Assembly (NCBI GenBank): GCA_964461455.1
Contig: CAYWUJ010000003.1
Coordinates: 1-64,000 of the forward strand
DNA: 64,000 bases
Origin: UBA1413 sp964461455
GTDB lineage: Bacteria > Bacteroidota > Bacteroidia > Bacteroidales > Prolixibacteraceae
Reading direction: 5' to 3'
In this document: positions 7,906 to 16,688 of the stretch, in pieces
Position numbering within the stretch: the stretch's first letter is position 1
Layout of the letters: every line of letters begins with the position of its first letter
Notes under the pieces: generated by a model
What the model saw: only the letters and a program-made list of their open reading frames with translations
The model's database searches: none
What the model was told of the DNA's origin: nothing
Position numbers and translations under genes: made by a program

Positions 7906-9510
7906 ATGAAAAATTCAATCATAACCACGATTCTGGTGCTGCTCACAGCAGCAGGAATCACCGCCGGAGCGCAGGAGAGGCAACCCGAATACCTTGGGTT
8001 GCCGGGGGATAACCTCAATCTTTATGCGGTCATGAATCTATTCCAGGAATCTGAAACCCTGGAACAGTTCGAGAGAGACCTCAACAGTGAAAACTCCAGG
8101 ATCAACAACCTCGACCTGAACGGGGACCGGTTGGTCGATTACATCACGGTAACCGATTATCCCGACGGGAATGCGCATAACATCGTCCTGCGCGTGCCCC
8201 TCGACCAGCGCGAAAACCAGGACGTGGCCGTTTTCACCGTGGAACGTTACAACGACGGTTCTGTAGCCATCCAGCTCATCGGCGATGAAGACCTCTACGG
8301 CAGGAATTACATCATCGAGCCCAACTACGATGATTCCTACGGGGAGACCCCGAATCCCGGCTATACAGGCAGGGTCGCGGGAGGTGAAAGGGTAACGGTG
8401 GTGCGTACCAATTACATCGAAGTGGCCGCCTGGCCGGTGATCAGGTTCATCTATACTCCCGGGTACTATGCCTGGCGCTCAGTATGGCATTGGGGATACT
8501 GGCCTGCTTACTGGAATGCCTGGAGCCCTTACTACTGGCATTACTACAGCGGCTACCACTCCCGCTGGTATCCTCACTATTACAGCCATTACAGACTCTG
8601 GCACCAGCCCAGGATCGTCCATTACCACAACCATTACCATAACAATATCAGGGTCAACTCCCCCCGTGTGAAAACGTACATCACCGAAGGACGCTACCGT
8701 TCCACCTATTCACGCCCCGAGCTGAGACAAAGGGGTGAAGCCCAGGCTGCCCGCCTGCAGGCAGGAGAACGCGGCGGCCGCCAGGCCAACGGCCTTACCC
8801 AGGGAACCAGGGAGAGAAGCACCACTGTTACGGGAAACAGGAGCGGACGCAGCACTTCGGCAACCAGCAACTCCCGGACAGCCGTAGGTTCCGGAACCAC
8901 CAGGGACAACAACAGCGCGGCACGCAGAAATACGGCCGTCGAGGGAAACACCAAGACAGCCCGCACGCCTGCCGCAACGCAGCAAAGGAATGCACAACCT
9001 GCGGCGACGCAGCAGAGGAATACAACCCAAAGGGGAACCGCAGTTTCACCATCAGGAAACAGAACCACCACACGCACCCCTTCCGGAAACGTAGGCTCCT
9101 CAGGGCGCCAGGCTCCGGCAGCCAGCAAGTCGGGAGTCACCACCCCTTCCCGCCAGGGAGAAACCAAAGCCGCATCACGCCCCGCGGTGAGCTCTTCAGG
9201 CGCGCGCTCTTCTTCCCCGGGAGGAATCAAGGCAGCCACCCGCTCCTCTTCCTCTTCCGGACGCCAGGCAGCATCGGTCTCCAGGAGCTCTTCCTCAGGA
9301 TCGAAGAAATCAGCCTCCGTCTCCAGCCGTTCCTCTTCCTCTTCCGGAAGGTCAGCAGCTTCGGTCTCCCGTTCTTCTTCGGGTTCCGGGCGGTCAGGCG
9401 GAGGAAGCTCAGGAAGAGTCAGCAGCTCCTCCTCCTCTTCACGGGGAAGCGGCGGTGCCCCCTCACGCAGCAGCGGAGGTGGCGGCAGAAGCTCGGGATC
9501 GCGCAGGTAA
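7906..9510 (+). CDS. Secreted protein with Tyr/Trp/His-rich centre and Ser/Arg/Gly low-complexity tail
   Basis: A 534-residue exported protein of unknown function. A signal peptide (residues 1-22) is followed by a globular part to about 165 that includes an EF-hand-like loop, DLNGDRLVDYI. Residues about 180-248 are extremely rich in Tyr, Trp and His (for example YYWHYYSGYHSRWYPHYY). The remaining 270 residues are a basic Ser/Arg/Gly/Thr tail with repeated AATQQRN and clustered SRSSSSS blocks. Similar Bacteroidota proteins exist but have no assigned role. The tail suggests surface, matrix or polyanion binding; that is inference. A terminator shared with the gene at 9548 follows directly. Confidence 0.82.
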   Translation: MKNSIITTILVLLTAAGITAGAQERQPEYLGLPGDNLNLYAVMNLFQESETLEQFERDLNSENSRINNLDLNGDRLVDYITVTDYPDGNAHNIVLRVPLDQRENQDVAVFTVERYNDGSVAIQLIGDEDLYGRNYIIEPNYDDSYGETPNPGYTGRVAGGERVTVVRTNYIEVAAWPVIRFIYTPGYYAWRSVWHWGYWPAYWNAWSPYYWHYYSGYHSRWYPHYYSHYRLWHQPRIVHYHNHYHNNIRVNSPRVKTYITEGRYRSTYSRPELRQRGEAQAARLQAGERGGRQANGLTQGTRERSTTVTGNRSGRSTSATSNSRTAVGSGTTRDNNSAARRNTAVEGNTKTARTPAATQQRNAQPAATQQRNTTQRGTAVSPSGNRTTTRTPSGNVGSSGRQAPAASKSGVTTPSRQGETKAASRPAVSSSGARSSSPGGIKAATRSSSSSGRQAASVSRSSSSGSKKSASVSSRSSSSSGRSAASVSRSSSGSGRSGGGSSGRVSSSSSSSRGSGGAPSRSSGGGGRSSGSRR

Positions 9511-9522
9511 CCATCGCCTCAG

Positions 9523-9561
9523 AAAAGCCGGAACGAAGAACCACGCTTCATTCCGGCTTTT
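9523..9561. terminator. Bidirectional intrinsic terminator
   Basis: AAAAGCCGGAA (9523-9533) pairs with TTCCGGCTTTT (9551-9561), and inner bases extend the stem with one mismatch. A-tract and T-tract on both sides let it serve both convergent genes. It contains the last four codons and stop of the minus-strand gene. Confidence 0.85.
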
Positions 9562-10426
9562 CCATGAGCGTATAGGCCACCACACAATTTTTAAAGAAGG
9601 TGGGAACCAGCAGCAGTTTCTCTTCGGGCAGGTATTCCATGTCGGCAGTATTGCTTCCCGCCTCTTTGGTATCGAGCAGGGAGACTTTGCTGTGATCGGG
9701 GTTGATCATGAAAATCTCGCCCGACCAGTCGGAGACCAGAAAGTACCCCGGGAATTCCGTAGCGACGATGCCGTCACCCCGCCCGATGCTGTCGGTCAGC
9801 AATACCCTCTCCTTTGACACCATGTCAACGGCGGCAAAATCGAGGCCGCCCTGGGAAGCCACCAGAAGCCGGCCGCCATCGACCAGCAATCCGTTGGGCC
9901 CGTTCAGCCCTTCCGTGAGCCATTCGCCAACCACCCCGTTAACGTACGTGTGAATCTTCCCGGCATCGGTGTCGGTGAAGTAGACCACCCCTGCGTCACC
10001 GGTGACCATGTCGTTCAGCATTTGCGCCCCTTCAACAGGAACCTTCCTGATAATCTCCCCTTTGACCACGTCAATGAGCACCAGCTCATCGACGTCGGCG
10101 ACGAAAAGCGTATCCTCCACCATGGCCATCCCCTTGGGAGAACTCAAACCATCTACCCAGTGCAGATCCACAATCTCCCCATGCTTCGAAATAACCGAGA
10201 TGAAACCATTTCCATCTTTCAGCCTGGGCTCCATGTTCAGATTTGAAACATACAGGCGGTCATGCTTCTGGTCATAAAGAACCGACTCAGGAGTCATCAA
10301 CACCGTATCGGTACGCCAGACCTCCGAAAGTTCAAAGAATTTGAGATCGATTTTGCCCCGGGTCTCCCCTTTTTTCGGGGCCTGAGAACAGGCCGCCATC
10401 ACCACTATCAACAAAACCCACTTCAT
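9548..10426 (-). CDS. SMP-30/gluconolactonase-like beta-propeller lipoprotein
   Basis: A 292-residue lipoprotein: MKWVLLIVVMAAC is a short signal ending in a lipobox cysteine at residue 13. The mature part has repeating blades such as LSSPKGMAMVEDTLFVADVD and LNGPNGLLVDGGRLLVASQ, typical of SMP-30/Gluconolactonase/LRE-like propellers. The family includes lactonases but also many non-enzymatic propellers; the metal ligands cannot be assigned with confidence. An upstream ATG at 10441 is possible, but the start at 10426 gives the better signal peptide. It has its own TAnnTTTG element at 10466-10473 and ends in a bidirectional terminator. Confidence 0.8.
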   Translation of the reverse strand: MKWVLLIVVMAACSQAPKKGETRGKIDLKFFELSEVWRTDTVLMTPESVLYDQKHDRLYVSNLNMEPRLKDGNGFISVISKHGEIVDLHWVDGLSSPKGMAMVEDTLFVADVDELVLIDVVKGEIIRKVPVEGAQMLNDMVTGDAGVVYFTDTDAGKIHTYVNGVVGEWLTEGLNGPNGLLVDGGRLLVASQGGLDFAAVDMVSKERVLLTDSIGRGDGIVATEFPGYFLVSDWSGEIFMINPDHSKVSLLDTKEAGSNTADMEYLPEEKLLLVPTFFKNCVVAYTLMEKPE

Positions 10427-10465
10427 AAAACTGTGTCCCATATCATTCGTTTTTTATGATTTACC

Positions 10466-10473
10466 CAAAGATA
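10466..10473 (-). promoter_or_regulatory. Bacteroidota -7 promoter element (TATCTTTG)
   Basis: An exact TAnnTTTG match on the minus strand, about 40 bases before the lipoprotein start. No clear TTG/TTTG at -33. Confidence 0.5.
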
Positions 10474-10696
10474 GGAAACCTCATTGACCGGAAAATCTCC
10501 TGCCTGTTAGAAAAACATTTTTTTTGAATAAAATTCCATGGCGATCAGGCTTACTTTGGTAAAGTTTTTGTTGCGTTTTTCAGTGATGGGCCGTTGCAAA
10601 ACGGCCGGCGTTCTGAACCACCGCCCACGGGCGTCCGGTGCGGAGGATTTCCGCAAGCCATGAAAATTTGTGGCATTATTTGTAATACGCGATGTA
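10474..10696. other. Non-coding gap between the lipoprotein and tonB genes
   Basis: Most of the 350-base divergent gap. It holds a perfect short hairpin, GGCCGTT-gcaa-AACGGCC, at 10589-10606 with no T tract, and a GC-rich patch to about 10650. I see no gene, tRNA or repeat. Both flanking genes read outward from here and each has its own promoter. Confidence 0.5.
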
Positions 10697-10725
10697 TTGG
10701 GGAATAATTTTTATTTCTATCTTTA
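10697..10725 (+). promoter_or_regulatory. Promoter for the tonB-family gene (TTG - 18 bp - TATCTTTA)
   Basis: TTG at 10697-10699 and TATCTTTA at 10718-10725 fit the Bacteroidota -33/-7 pattern with one mismatch in the last base. The predicted leader is about 45 bases. Confidence 0.5.
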
Positions 10726-10778
10726 GAGCCTTGAAAAAGTTGCGTATTGCTATTTGAAACAATCAAATTATAAATAGT

Positions 10779-11471
10779 ATGGAACTCAAAAAATCAGAAA
10801 AAGCCGACCTGGAAAACAAAAAAAACGTTTTCCTCCTTTTCGGACTGGTAGTTGCTCTGGGGGTTACCCTTCTGGCCTTCGAGTGGACCACAAAGCCTGC
10901 GGAGTTAGCATCCCTGGGGACTTTGGATGCTTCGGCTGTTGAGGAAGAGGTGATTCCCATCACCCGGCAGGAAGAGATTAAGACTCCTCCGCCCCCTCCG
11001 CCCCAGACGGTGGTGGAAATTCTCAATATCGTCGATAACAACGCCCAGGTTGACGATGACCTGAGTATCTTCGACTCGGAAGCCGATAACGAAACCTTCG
11101 TGGATGTGGCGCCTATCGTCGCTGCCAAAGAAGAAAAAGAAGAAGAAGAGGAAGCTCAGGTATTCTTTATCGTTGAGGAAATGCCGGAATTCCCCGGAGG
11201 GGAAGCTGCCCTGCGCTCCTTTATCGCCAAATCCATCAACTATCCCGTGATTGCCCAGGAAAACGGCATCCAGGGGAAAGTGTACGTCACCTTCGTCGTT
11301 GACAAGGATGGAGGCATCTCGGAAGCCAAAATCGCCCGTGGCGTTGACCCCTCCATCGACAAGGAAGCTCTTCGCGTGGTCAACTCCCTCCCGAAATGGA
11401 AACCCGGAAAACAACGCGGAAAACCGGTGAGGGTATCCTATACCGTGCCCATCAGCTTTGTGTTGCAGTAA
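10779..11471 (+). CDS. tonB: TonB-family energy transducer
   Basis: A 230-residue inner-membrane protein that links the proton-motive force to TonB-dependent outer-membrane receptors. It has a single N-terminal membrane anchor (residues about 20-42), a proline patch (PPPPPP), an acidic periplasmic spacer, and a C-terminal TonB domain from about 140 (FPGGEAALRSFI, GKVYVTFVVDKDG, LPKWKPGKQRGKPV). No ExbB/ExbD or receptor gene is adjacent, so it is a stand-alone copy; Bacteroidota usually carry several and this need not be the main one. Confidence 0.92.
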   Translation: MELKKSEKADLENKKNVFLLFGLVVALGVTLLAFEWTTKPAELASLGTLDASAVEEEVIPITRQEEIKTPPPPPPQTVVEILNIVDNNAQVDDDLSIFDSEADNETFVDVAPIVAAKEEKEEEEEAQVFFIVEEMPEFPGGEAALRSFIAKSINYPVIAQENGIQGKVYVTFVVDKDGGISEAKIARGVDPSIDKEALRVVNSLPKWKPGKQRGKPVRVSYTVPISFVLQ

Positions 11472-11492
11472 ACGTATAAGACGATATCTTTG
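11463..11492 (+). promoter_or_regulatory. Promoter for hflX (TTG - 19 bp - TATCTTTG)
   Basis: TTG at 11463-11465 and an exact TAnnTTTG at 11485-11492. The -33 part overlaps the last codons of the tonB gene. Initiation would fall in the ascending arm of the hairpin at 11494-11521. Confidence 0.6.
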
Positions 11493-11493
11493 T

Positions 11494-11527
11494 ACTCCTG
11501 TTCCGTTGCCGGAACAGGAGTTTTTTT
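11494..11527 (+). terminator. Intrinsic terminator between tonB and hflX
   Basis: An 11-bp perfect stem (ACTCCTGTTCC / GGAACAGGAGT) with a six-base loop and a T7 run. It ends the tonB transcript. Because the hflX promoter lies just upstream, transcripts from that promoter begin in or beside this hairpin. Confidence 0.88.
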
Positions 11528-11547
11528 ATCAATACCACGTATAGATT

Positions 11548-12768
11548 ATGATTGAAACCAGACCACTGACAGAGAGGGCCGTACTGGTCGGACTCATCAG
11601 CCAGCAGCAGGATGAGCGGCAGGCCCGGGATTACCTCGAGGAGCTGGCTTTCCTTGCCGACACAGCAGGGGCTGTCGTCCTGAAGCAGTTCATGCAGCGG
11701 TTGGACCAACCCCACCCGGTGACCTTCGTCGGACAGGGAAAACTCACGGAAATCGCCGAATATGTGAAGATGATGGAAGCCGATACCGTTATCTTCGACG
11801 ACGAACTCACCCCCACACAACTCCGCAATATCGAGAAAGCCCTGGAATGCAAGGTCCTGGACCGCACCAACCTGATTCTCGACATCTTCGCCCGGCGTGC
11901 CCAGACCGCCCACGCCAAGACCCAGGTGGAACTGGCCCAATACCAGTACCTCCTCCCCCGCCTTACCCGCATGTGGACCCACCTCGAACGCCAGCGGGGA
12001 GGTATCGGATTACGCGGACCCGGGGAAACCCAGATCGAAACCGACCGGCGCATCATCCTCGAAAAAATCGCCCGGCTCAAGGAACAACTCAAAAAAATCG
12101 ACCTCCAGAAATCAACCCAACGCAAAAACCGCGGAAAAACAGTCCGGGTCGCCCTCGTGGGTTATACCAACGTGGGAAAATCCACCATCATGAACATGAT
12201 GAGTAAATCGGAAGTCTTCGCGGAAAATAAACTCTTCGCCACCCTCGACACCACCGTCAGAAAAGTGGTCATCGGCAACCTCCCCTTCCTTCTGGCCGAC
12301 ACCGTGGGATTCATCAGAAAACTCCCCCACGATTTGGTGGAATCCTTCAAATCCACCCTCGACGAAGTCAGAGAATCCGACATCCTGGTCCACGTGGTCG
12401 ATATCTCCCACCCCGGATTCGAAGAACAGATTGAAGTGGTCGACCGCACCCTCAAAGAAATCGGCGCCGCCGAAAAAAATAAAATCTACCTCTTTAACAA
12501 AATTGACGCCTTCTCGTACGTGGAAAAAGAAGAGGACGACCTCACTCCGGAAACACGTGAAAACATGAGCCTGGCCGACTGGCAGCGCTCCTGGATGGCC
12601 ATGAATAATACCCCTTCACTCTTCATCTCGGCACGGTATAAAACCCACGCCGATGAATTCAAATCAATGCTCTACGAAGAAGTCAGGAAAATTCACATCC
12701 AACGGTTCCCCTACAACGACTTCCTCTATGACCTTCCCGAAGAGTCAGACGAAGAAGAACTCTCCTGA
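11548..12768 (+). CDS. hflX: Ribosome-associated GTPase HflX
   Basis: A 406-residue GTPase of the HflX family that acts on ribosomes, splitting stalled or heat-damaged 70S particles in studied bacteria. The N-terminal HflX domain (about 1-190) includes DDELTPTQLRNIEKAL, DRTNLILDIFARRAQT and the glycine-rich GGIGLRGPGETQIETDRR. The G domain follows with G1 GYTNVGKST near residues 205-213, DTVGFIRKLPHDLVESF (G3) and NKID (G4). The acidic C-terminus (ESDEEELS) is usual in Bacteroidota. It is convergent with asd, with only 41 bases between the stop codons. Confidence 0.97.
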   Translation: MIETRPLTERAVLVGLISQQQDERQARDYLEELAFLADTAGAVVLKQFMQRLDQPHPVTFVGQGKLTEIAEYVKMMEADTVIFDDELTPTQLRNIEKALECKVLDRTNLILDIFARRAQTAHAKTQVELAQYQYLLPRLTRMWTHLERQRGGIGLRGPGETQIETDRRIILEKIARLKEQLKKIDLQKSTQRKNRGKTVRVALVGYTNVGKSTIMNMMSKSEVFAENKLFATLDTTVRKVVIGNLPFLLADTVGFIRKLPHDLVESFKSTLDEVRESDILVHVVDISHPGFEEQIEVVDRTLKEIGAAEKNKIYLFNKIDAFSYVEKEEDDLTPETRENMSLADWQRSWMAMNNTPSLFISARYKTHADEFKSMLYEEVRKIHIQRFPYNDFLYDLPEESDEEELS

Positions 12769-12809
12769 GACCCTGAGATCGCGGTTTTTCCAGGACCTGA
12801 CATTCCGGT

Positions 12810-13817
12810 CTACACTTCCCCTTCCCTGATCAGGTATTCGGCAATCTGTACCGCATTGAGGGCGGCACCCTTTTTAATCTGGTCCCCCACACACCAGAAG
12901 GTGATCCCGTTCATACTGGTGATGTCTTTCCTGAGACGTCCCACGTAAACATCATCTTTCCCGGAGACAAAGAGCGGCATCGGGTATTTCTTTTCGGAAG
13001 GGGAATCGAGAAGGGTCAGCCCTTCGGCATTTTCAAAGGCTTCGCGGACCTGCTCCACCGTCAGGGGAGAGACGGTCTCCACCCAGATGGCCTCGGAATG
13101 GGCCCTGGCCACGGGAATCCTGACACAGGTGGCGCTCACTTCCGCAGTGGTGTGCATGATCTTCTTCGTTTCCCAGCTCATCTTCATCTCCTCCTTGGTG
13201 TAATCGTTATCAAGGAAAACATCGATATGGGGGATGATATTCATGGCCAGCTGATATGGGAATTTCGCCACCGTGGGCTCATCACCCCCTGCCACCTGCC
13301 TGATCTGGTGCTCCAGCTCGGCTATGCCCTGTGCCCCGGCACCGCTGGCCGCCTGGTAAGTGGCCACATGCACCCGGGTGATGGGGGAAAGATCGTTGAC
13401 AGGCTTCAGGGCCACCACCATTTGAATGGTCGAACAGTTGGGATTGGCGATGATATTGCGGGGACGCACCCTGGCATCGGCAGCGTTGACCTCAGGAACC
13501 ACCAACGGCACATCGTCATCATACCTGAATGCACTCGAATTGTCGATCATGACGGTCCCGAATTTCGTGATCGTCGCGGCATACTCCTTCGAGGTGGAGG
13601 CTCCGGCCGAAGTGAGGGCGATATCAATATCACGGAAATCGTCATTGTGCTGCAACTCCTTAACTCTCAATTTTTCGCCACGGAATTCATACTCCTTACC
13701 GGCACTCCGCGATGAGCCGAACAAGACCAGCTCGTCAACCGGAAAATTCCTCTCTTCCAGCACCTGCAGAAACTCCTGTCCCACGGCACCACTTACACCG
13801 ACAATGGCCACTTTCAT
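12810..13817 (-). CDS. asd: Aspartate-semialdehyde dehydrogenase
   Basis: Makes L-aspartate-4-semialdehyde from aspartyl phosphate with NADPH, the branch point to lysine, diaminopimelate, threonine and methionine. The 335 residues match the usual family length. The N-terminal NADP-binding motif is IVGVSGAVGQEFL. The catalytic cysteine is Cys128 in NPNCSTIQ, and RIPVARAHSEA carries the conserved Arg/His of the active site. The diaminopimelate it supports is needed by the mDAP-type MurE at 45.8 kb. The gene is monocistronic and divergent from the lamin-tail protein gene. Confidence 0.97.
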   Translation of the reverse strand: MKVAIVGVSGAVGQEFLQVLEERNFPVDELVLFGSSRSAGKEYEFRGEKLRVKELQHNDDFRDIDIALTSAGASTSKEYAATITKFGTVMIDNSSAFRYDDDVPLVVPEVNAADARVRPRNIIANPNCSTIQMVVALKPVNDLSPITRVHVATYQAASGAGAQGIAELEHQIRQVAGGDEPTVAKFPYQLAMNIIPHIDVFLDNDYTKEEMKMSWETKKIMHTTAEVSATCVRIPVARAHSEAIWVETVSPLTVEQVREAFENAEGLTLLDSPSEKKYPMPLFVSGKDDVYVGRLRKDITSMNGITFWCVGDQIKKGAALNAVQIAEYLIREGEV

Positions 13818-13875
13818 ATCCTTTGCTTTTTATCGAAAAAATCAGTAAATTGTATGGTTTACAAACCAACCTGAA

Positions 13876-13883
13876 CAAAAATA
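13876..13883 (-). promoter_or_regulatory. Bacteroidota -7 promoter element for asd (TATTTTTG)
   Basis: An exact TAnnTTTG match on the minus strand, 58 bases before the asd start, in the short divergent gap. No good -33 element. Confidence 0.45.
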
Positions 13884-13890
13884 CAACATT

Positions 13891-15735
13891 ATGAATTTAC
13901 CCCTGTGGTTCAATGGGGTGAAATCCCATTTCTTAACATTGGCGGGGCTCCTGCCTGTGGTATTGCTCGCGGCAGCACCCCCGGCGCCCTGCGCTGCGCT
14001 GCCGACGGGTTTCGTCACGGCACCGCTCCCGGCACTGCTCCCCGGAACCTGCAAAGAATGCCAGGCAGCGACACCGGCACCCTTAAGGGCTTCCTTTCCC
14101 CCCGGGGTGGTCATCAACGAAATCATGGCCGACCCCACCCCCGTGGTGGGACTCCCCGATGCTGAATGGATCGAGCTCTTCAATGCCGGAACGGCAACGG
14201 TCTCCCTGAAGGGATGGGAACTGACGGCCGGCACTTTCCGGAGGACACTCCCCGACTCGCTGCTTCACCCCGGGGAACACCGGGTGATCTGTTCCCAGGC
14301 CACCGCCCCCGCTCTGGCCCTCCTCACCGGGGTGATCATCCTCCCCTCCTTTCCGGCCCTGCGCAACAGCGGTAACAGAATCACCCTGAGCTGGCCCGAT
14401 GGAACCATGAGTGACAAAATCGACTACTCCGACACCTGGTATGGCGATTCAAAAAAGAAAAACGGAGGATGGAGCCTCGAAAGGATCGACCCATTACGGG
14501 ACTGCGGACAAAAAGCCAACTGGTGCGCCAGCAGAGATCCCGCAGGAGGCACTCCCGGGAAACCCAACTCTGTGAAAGCCCCCAATGCCGACCATACCCC
14601 TCCGGTCATCACTTCGGTCCTCACCCTCACTCCCCTGTCGGCGGAAATCACCTTCTCTGAGACCATGGATACCCTCGGCCTGCGTGACCCCGCCAACTAC
14701 CACTTCCCGGAAGAATGGGGCGCCACGGCCATTACCATACTTGACCAGGGCCTTAGCGTCAGCATTTCATGGAGTCATCCACTGCCCCAAAACCGCCCCT
14801 TCAGCCTCCGCCTCTCCGGGTTGGCCGACGAATGCGGAAATCCCCCGGCCGGCGATCTTGTTGAAATCGTATGGGTAGTAGCCACCCCCGGCGATGTCAT
14901 CATCAACGAAATCCTTTTTAACCCCTTTGGCGGAGGTAACGACTTCGTGGAACTCCTCAATCTCTCGGAAAAAAAGATCGCGGGAAACCTCCTGGTCCTG
15001 GCCGCCAGAGATGACGCAGGAGCCCTGAAAAAGGTGGTTTCTCTCAGTGAGGCAGCCATGGTCATGGACCCCGGGGAGATCATGGCCGTCACCACCGATA
15101 CCGGCGGGATTTTTCCCTTTTACCCCCTGGCCTCCCGCAGCCGCGTGCGGGAAGTCTCCGCCCTTCCCCCCATGGTTAACGACCGCGGATGTGTGGTCCT
15201 GCTCAACGATTCCATGGTGGTCCTGGATGAAGTAGTGTATGACGAACAAATGCACCATCCCCTGCTGGCTTCGGTAGAGGGGGTCTCCCTGGAACGCGGG
15301 GATCCAAGGCGGCCGGCGGCATCGCGCGATAACTGGCATTCTGCAGCCGAAAATGACGGCTTTGCCACTCCCGGTCATCCCAACTCCTCGGGTGCTCAGG
15401 AATCATTACACGAAAAGGTGGAGGTCACCTTTGGCCAAACCGCCTTTTCCCCAAACTACGACGGTTATAATGATGAACTGATCATCAGCTGCCGTACCAA
15501 CCAGCCCGGATGGCTGGCCAACTGCCTGATCTATGATATCCATGGCATGCTCGCCCACCGGCTGACCAACAACCTCCTGCTGGGAAGCCAGGAACTCATC
15601 ACCTGGAACGGCCGCGACGAGACGGGATCCCTCTTCCCCGCCGGCCCTTACGTGGTGGTGGTGCAACTCTTCCACCCCGACGGCAGCACCCTGCGGCACA
15701 AAAAAGCGGTTTTCCTCACTGCCCGCGGAGAATAA
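13891..15735 (+). CDS. Surface protein with two lamin-tail domains and a FlgD-like C-terminus
   Basis: A 614-residue exported protein. A hydrophobic N-terminus (about residues 10-40) acts as a signal. Two lamin-tail (LTD) domains follow, each starting with VINEI (near 71 and 334), for example INEIMADPTPVVGLPDAEWIE. Between them is an SbsA/Big_5-like Ig module (VTFSE-like ITFSETMDT). The C-terminus (about 510-614) is the FlgD-Ig-like fold seen in Bacteroidota surface proteins: FSPNYDGYNDEL, then WNGRDETGSLFPAGPYVV. LTD proteins are linked to extracellular nucleases, adhesion or cell-surface scaffolding; no enzyme domain is present here. It lies alone between asd and the peroxiredoxin gene. Confidence 0.85.
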   Translation: MNLPLWFNGVKSHFLTLAGLLPVVLLAAAPPAPCAALPTGFVTAPLPALLPGTCKECQAATPAPLRASFPPGVVINEIMADPTPVVGLPDAEWIELFNAGTATVSLKGWELTAGTFRRTLPDSLLHPGEHRVICSQATAPALALLTGVIILPSFPALRNSGNRITLSWPDGTMSDKIDYSDTWYGDSKKKNGGWSLERIDPLRDCGQKANWCASRDPAGGTPGKPNSVKAPNADHTPPVITSVLTLTPLSAEITFSETMDTLGLRDPANYHFPEEWGATAITILDQGLSVSISWSHPLPQNRPFSLRLSGLADECGNPPAGDLVEIVWVVATPGDVIINEILFNPFGGGNDFVELLNLSEKKIAGNLLVLAARDDAGALKKVVSLSEAAMVMDPGEIMAVTTDTGGIFPFYPLASRSRVREVSALPPMVNDRGCVVLLNDSMVVLDEVVYDEQMHHPLLASVEGVSLERGDPRRPAASRDNWHSAAENDGFATPGHPNSSGAQESLHEKVEVTFGQTAFSPNYDGYNDELIISCRTNQPGWLANCLIYDIHGMLAHRLTNNLLLGSQELITWNGRDETGSLFPAGPYVVVVQLFHPDGSTLRHKKAVFLTARGE

Positions 15736-15814
15736 CCGCAGAATGCCAGGGAAACCGAAGCTCCCCTGGGCCCAACGCCAGATGACACCACGCAGAGGGT
15801 GGCCCCTGTAAACA

Positions 15815-15842
15815 AAAAAGGCCGTCCTTTTGAGACAGCCTC
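15815..15842 (-). terminator. Intrinsic terminator for the peroxiredoxin gene
   Basis: On the minus strand AGGCTGTCT pairs with GGACGGCCT (two G-U pairs) around a CAAAA loop and is followed by T6. It lies 22 bases past the peroxiredoxin stop. Confidence 0.7.
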
Positions 15843-15863
15843 TTGTGAATATCCTCTTCCTGA

Positions 15864-16571
15864 TTATTTCTTCAGGATCTTGTCCATCACTTTTTCCTTC
15901 GGAAGTTTCTTCAGGCAGAAGAACCAATCCTTGCATTCCACGCCTTCCTCTTTTCCTTCCATGCGGTCTTTGGCAGTTCCGCAGCTTCCGGCAGTGGGAA
16001 CGATCACATCGTCACCCGGGCGCCAGTCGGCAGGAAGGGCAACTCCGAAGGCATCGGCAGCCTGCAGCCCCATCAACACGCGCTTCAGCTCGTCAAAATT
16101 ACGGCCAAGGCTCAGCGGATAATAAATAATGGTGCGGATGAATCCCTTGGGATCGATGAAAAATACGGCACGCACGGCCTTGGTGTTGCTTTCACCCGGC
16201 ATCATCATCCCGTACTTTTTGGCCACTTCCATGGTGATGTCTTCGATGAGCGGGAACTTCACCTCGATATCCTTCATCCCCTTATACTCAATCTTCTCCT
16301 TGATGGTGCGCAACCATGCAATATGACTGTACAAACCATCAACCGAAAGCCCGACGAGCTGACAGTTAAGAGCTTTGAAATCCTCCTCCATATAGGCAAA
16401 GGTCATGAATTCCGAAGTACACACCGGCGTGAAATCGGCAGGATGACTGAAAAGAATCACCCACTTGCCTTCATAATCGGCGGGGAAATTGATGTCACCC
16501 TGGGTGGTGACGGCTTTGAATTCCGGAGCCTTTTCTCCGATACGCGGCATTGAAACTACCTGATTTTCCAT
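15864..16571 (-). CDS. Peroxiredoxin (Prx6-like, archaeal-type long form)
   Basis: Thiol peroxidase that reduces hydrogen and organic peroxides. The 235-residue protein has the peroxidatic motif HPADFTPVCTSEF with Cys51, the conserved Arg in KAVRAVFFIDPKG, and a long C-terminal arm. The arm carries further cysteines (SCGTAKDR, VECKDWFFC) like the Aeropyrum/Prx6-class enzymes that use a C-terminal resolving Cys. It is next to the PerR-like regulator at 16689, with two SOD genes beyond, so it likely belongs to the same peroxide response. The 117-base gap upstream is very AT-rich, and I find no clear operator in it. Confidence 0.95.
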   Translation of the reverse strand: MENQVVSMPRIGEKAPEFKAVTTQGDINFPADYEGKWVILFSHPADFTPVCTSEFMTFAYMEEDFKALNCQLVGLSVDGLYSHIAWLRTIKEKIEYKGMKDIEVKFPLIEDITMEVAKKYGMMMPGESNTKAVRAVFFIDPKGFIRTIIYYPLSLGRNFDELKRVLMGLQAADAFGVALPADWRPGDDVIVPTAGSCGTAKDRMEGKEEGVECKDWFFCLKKLPKEKVMDKILKK

Positions 16572-16688
16572 AGTCTTTAATATTTAACGATTTATGAATA
16601 ATTAATTAGAATTTAAATTGTGCTGGTTATATAACATTCAGAGGGTCAATAATATACATGCCAACTTAGCCGGTGCGGCCAGGAAAAC

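Noticed and set aside
10589..10606. Terminator hairpin GGCCGTT-gcaa-AACGGCC
   Set aside because: No T tract on either side and no gene ending here; kept only as a note in the gap.
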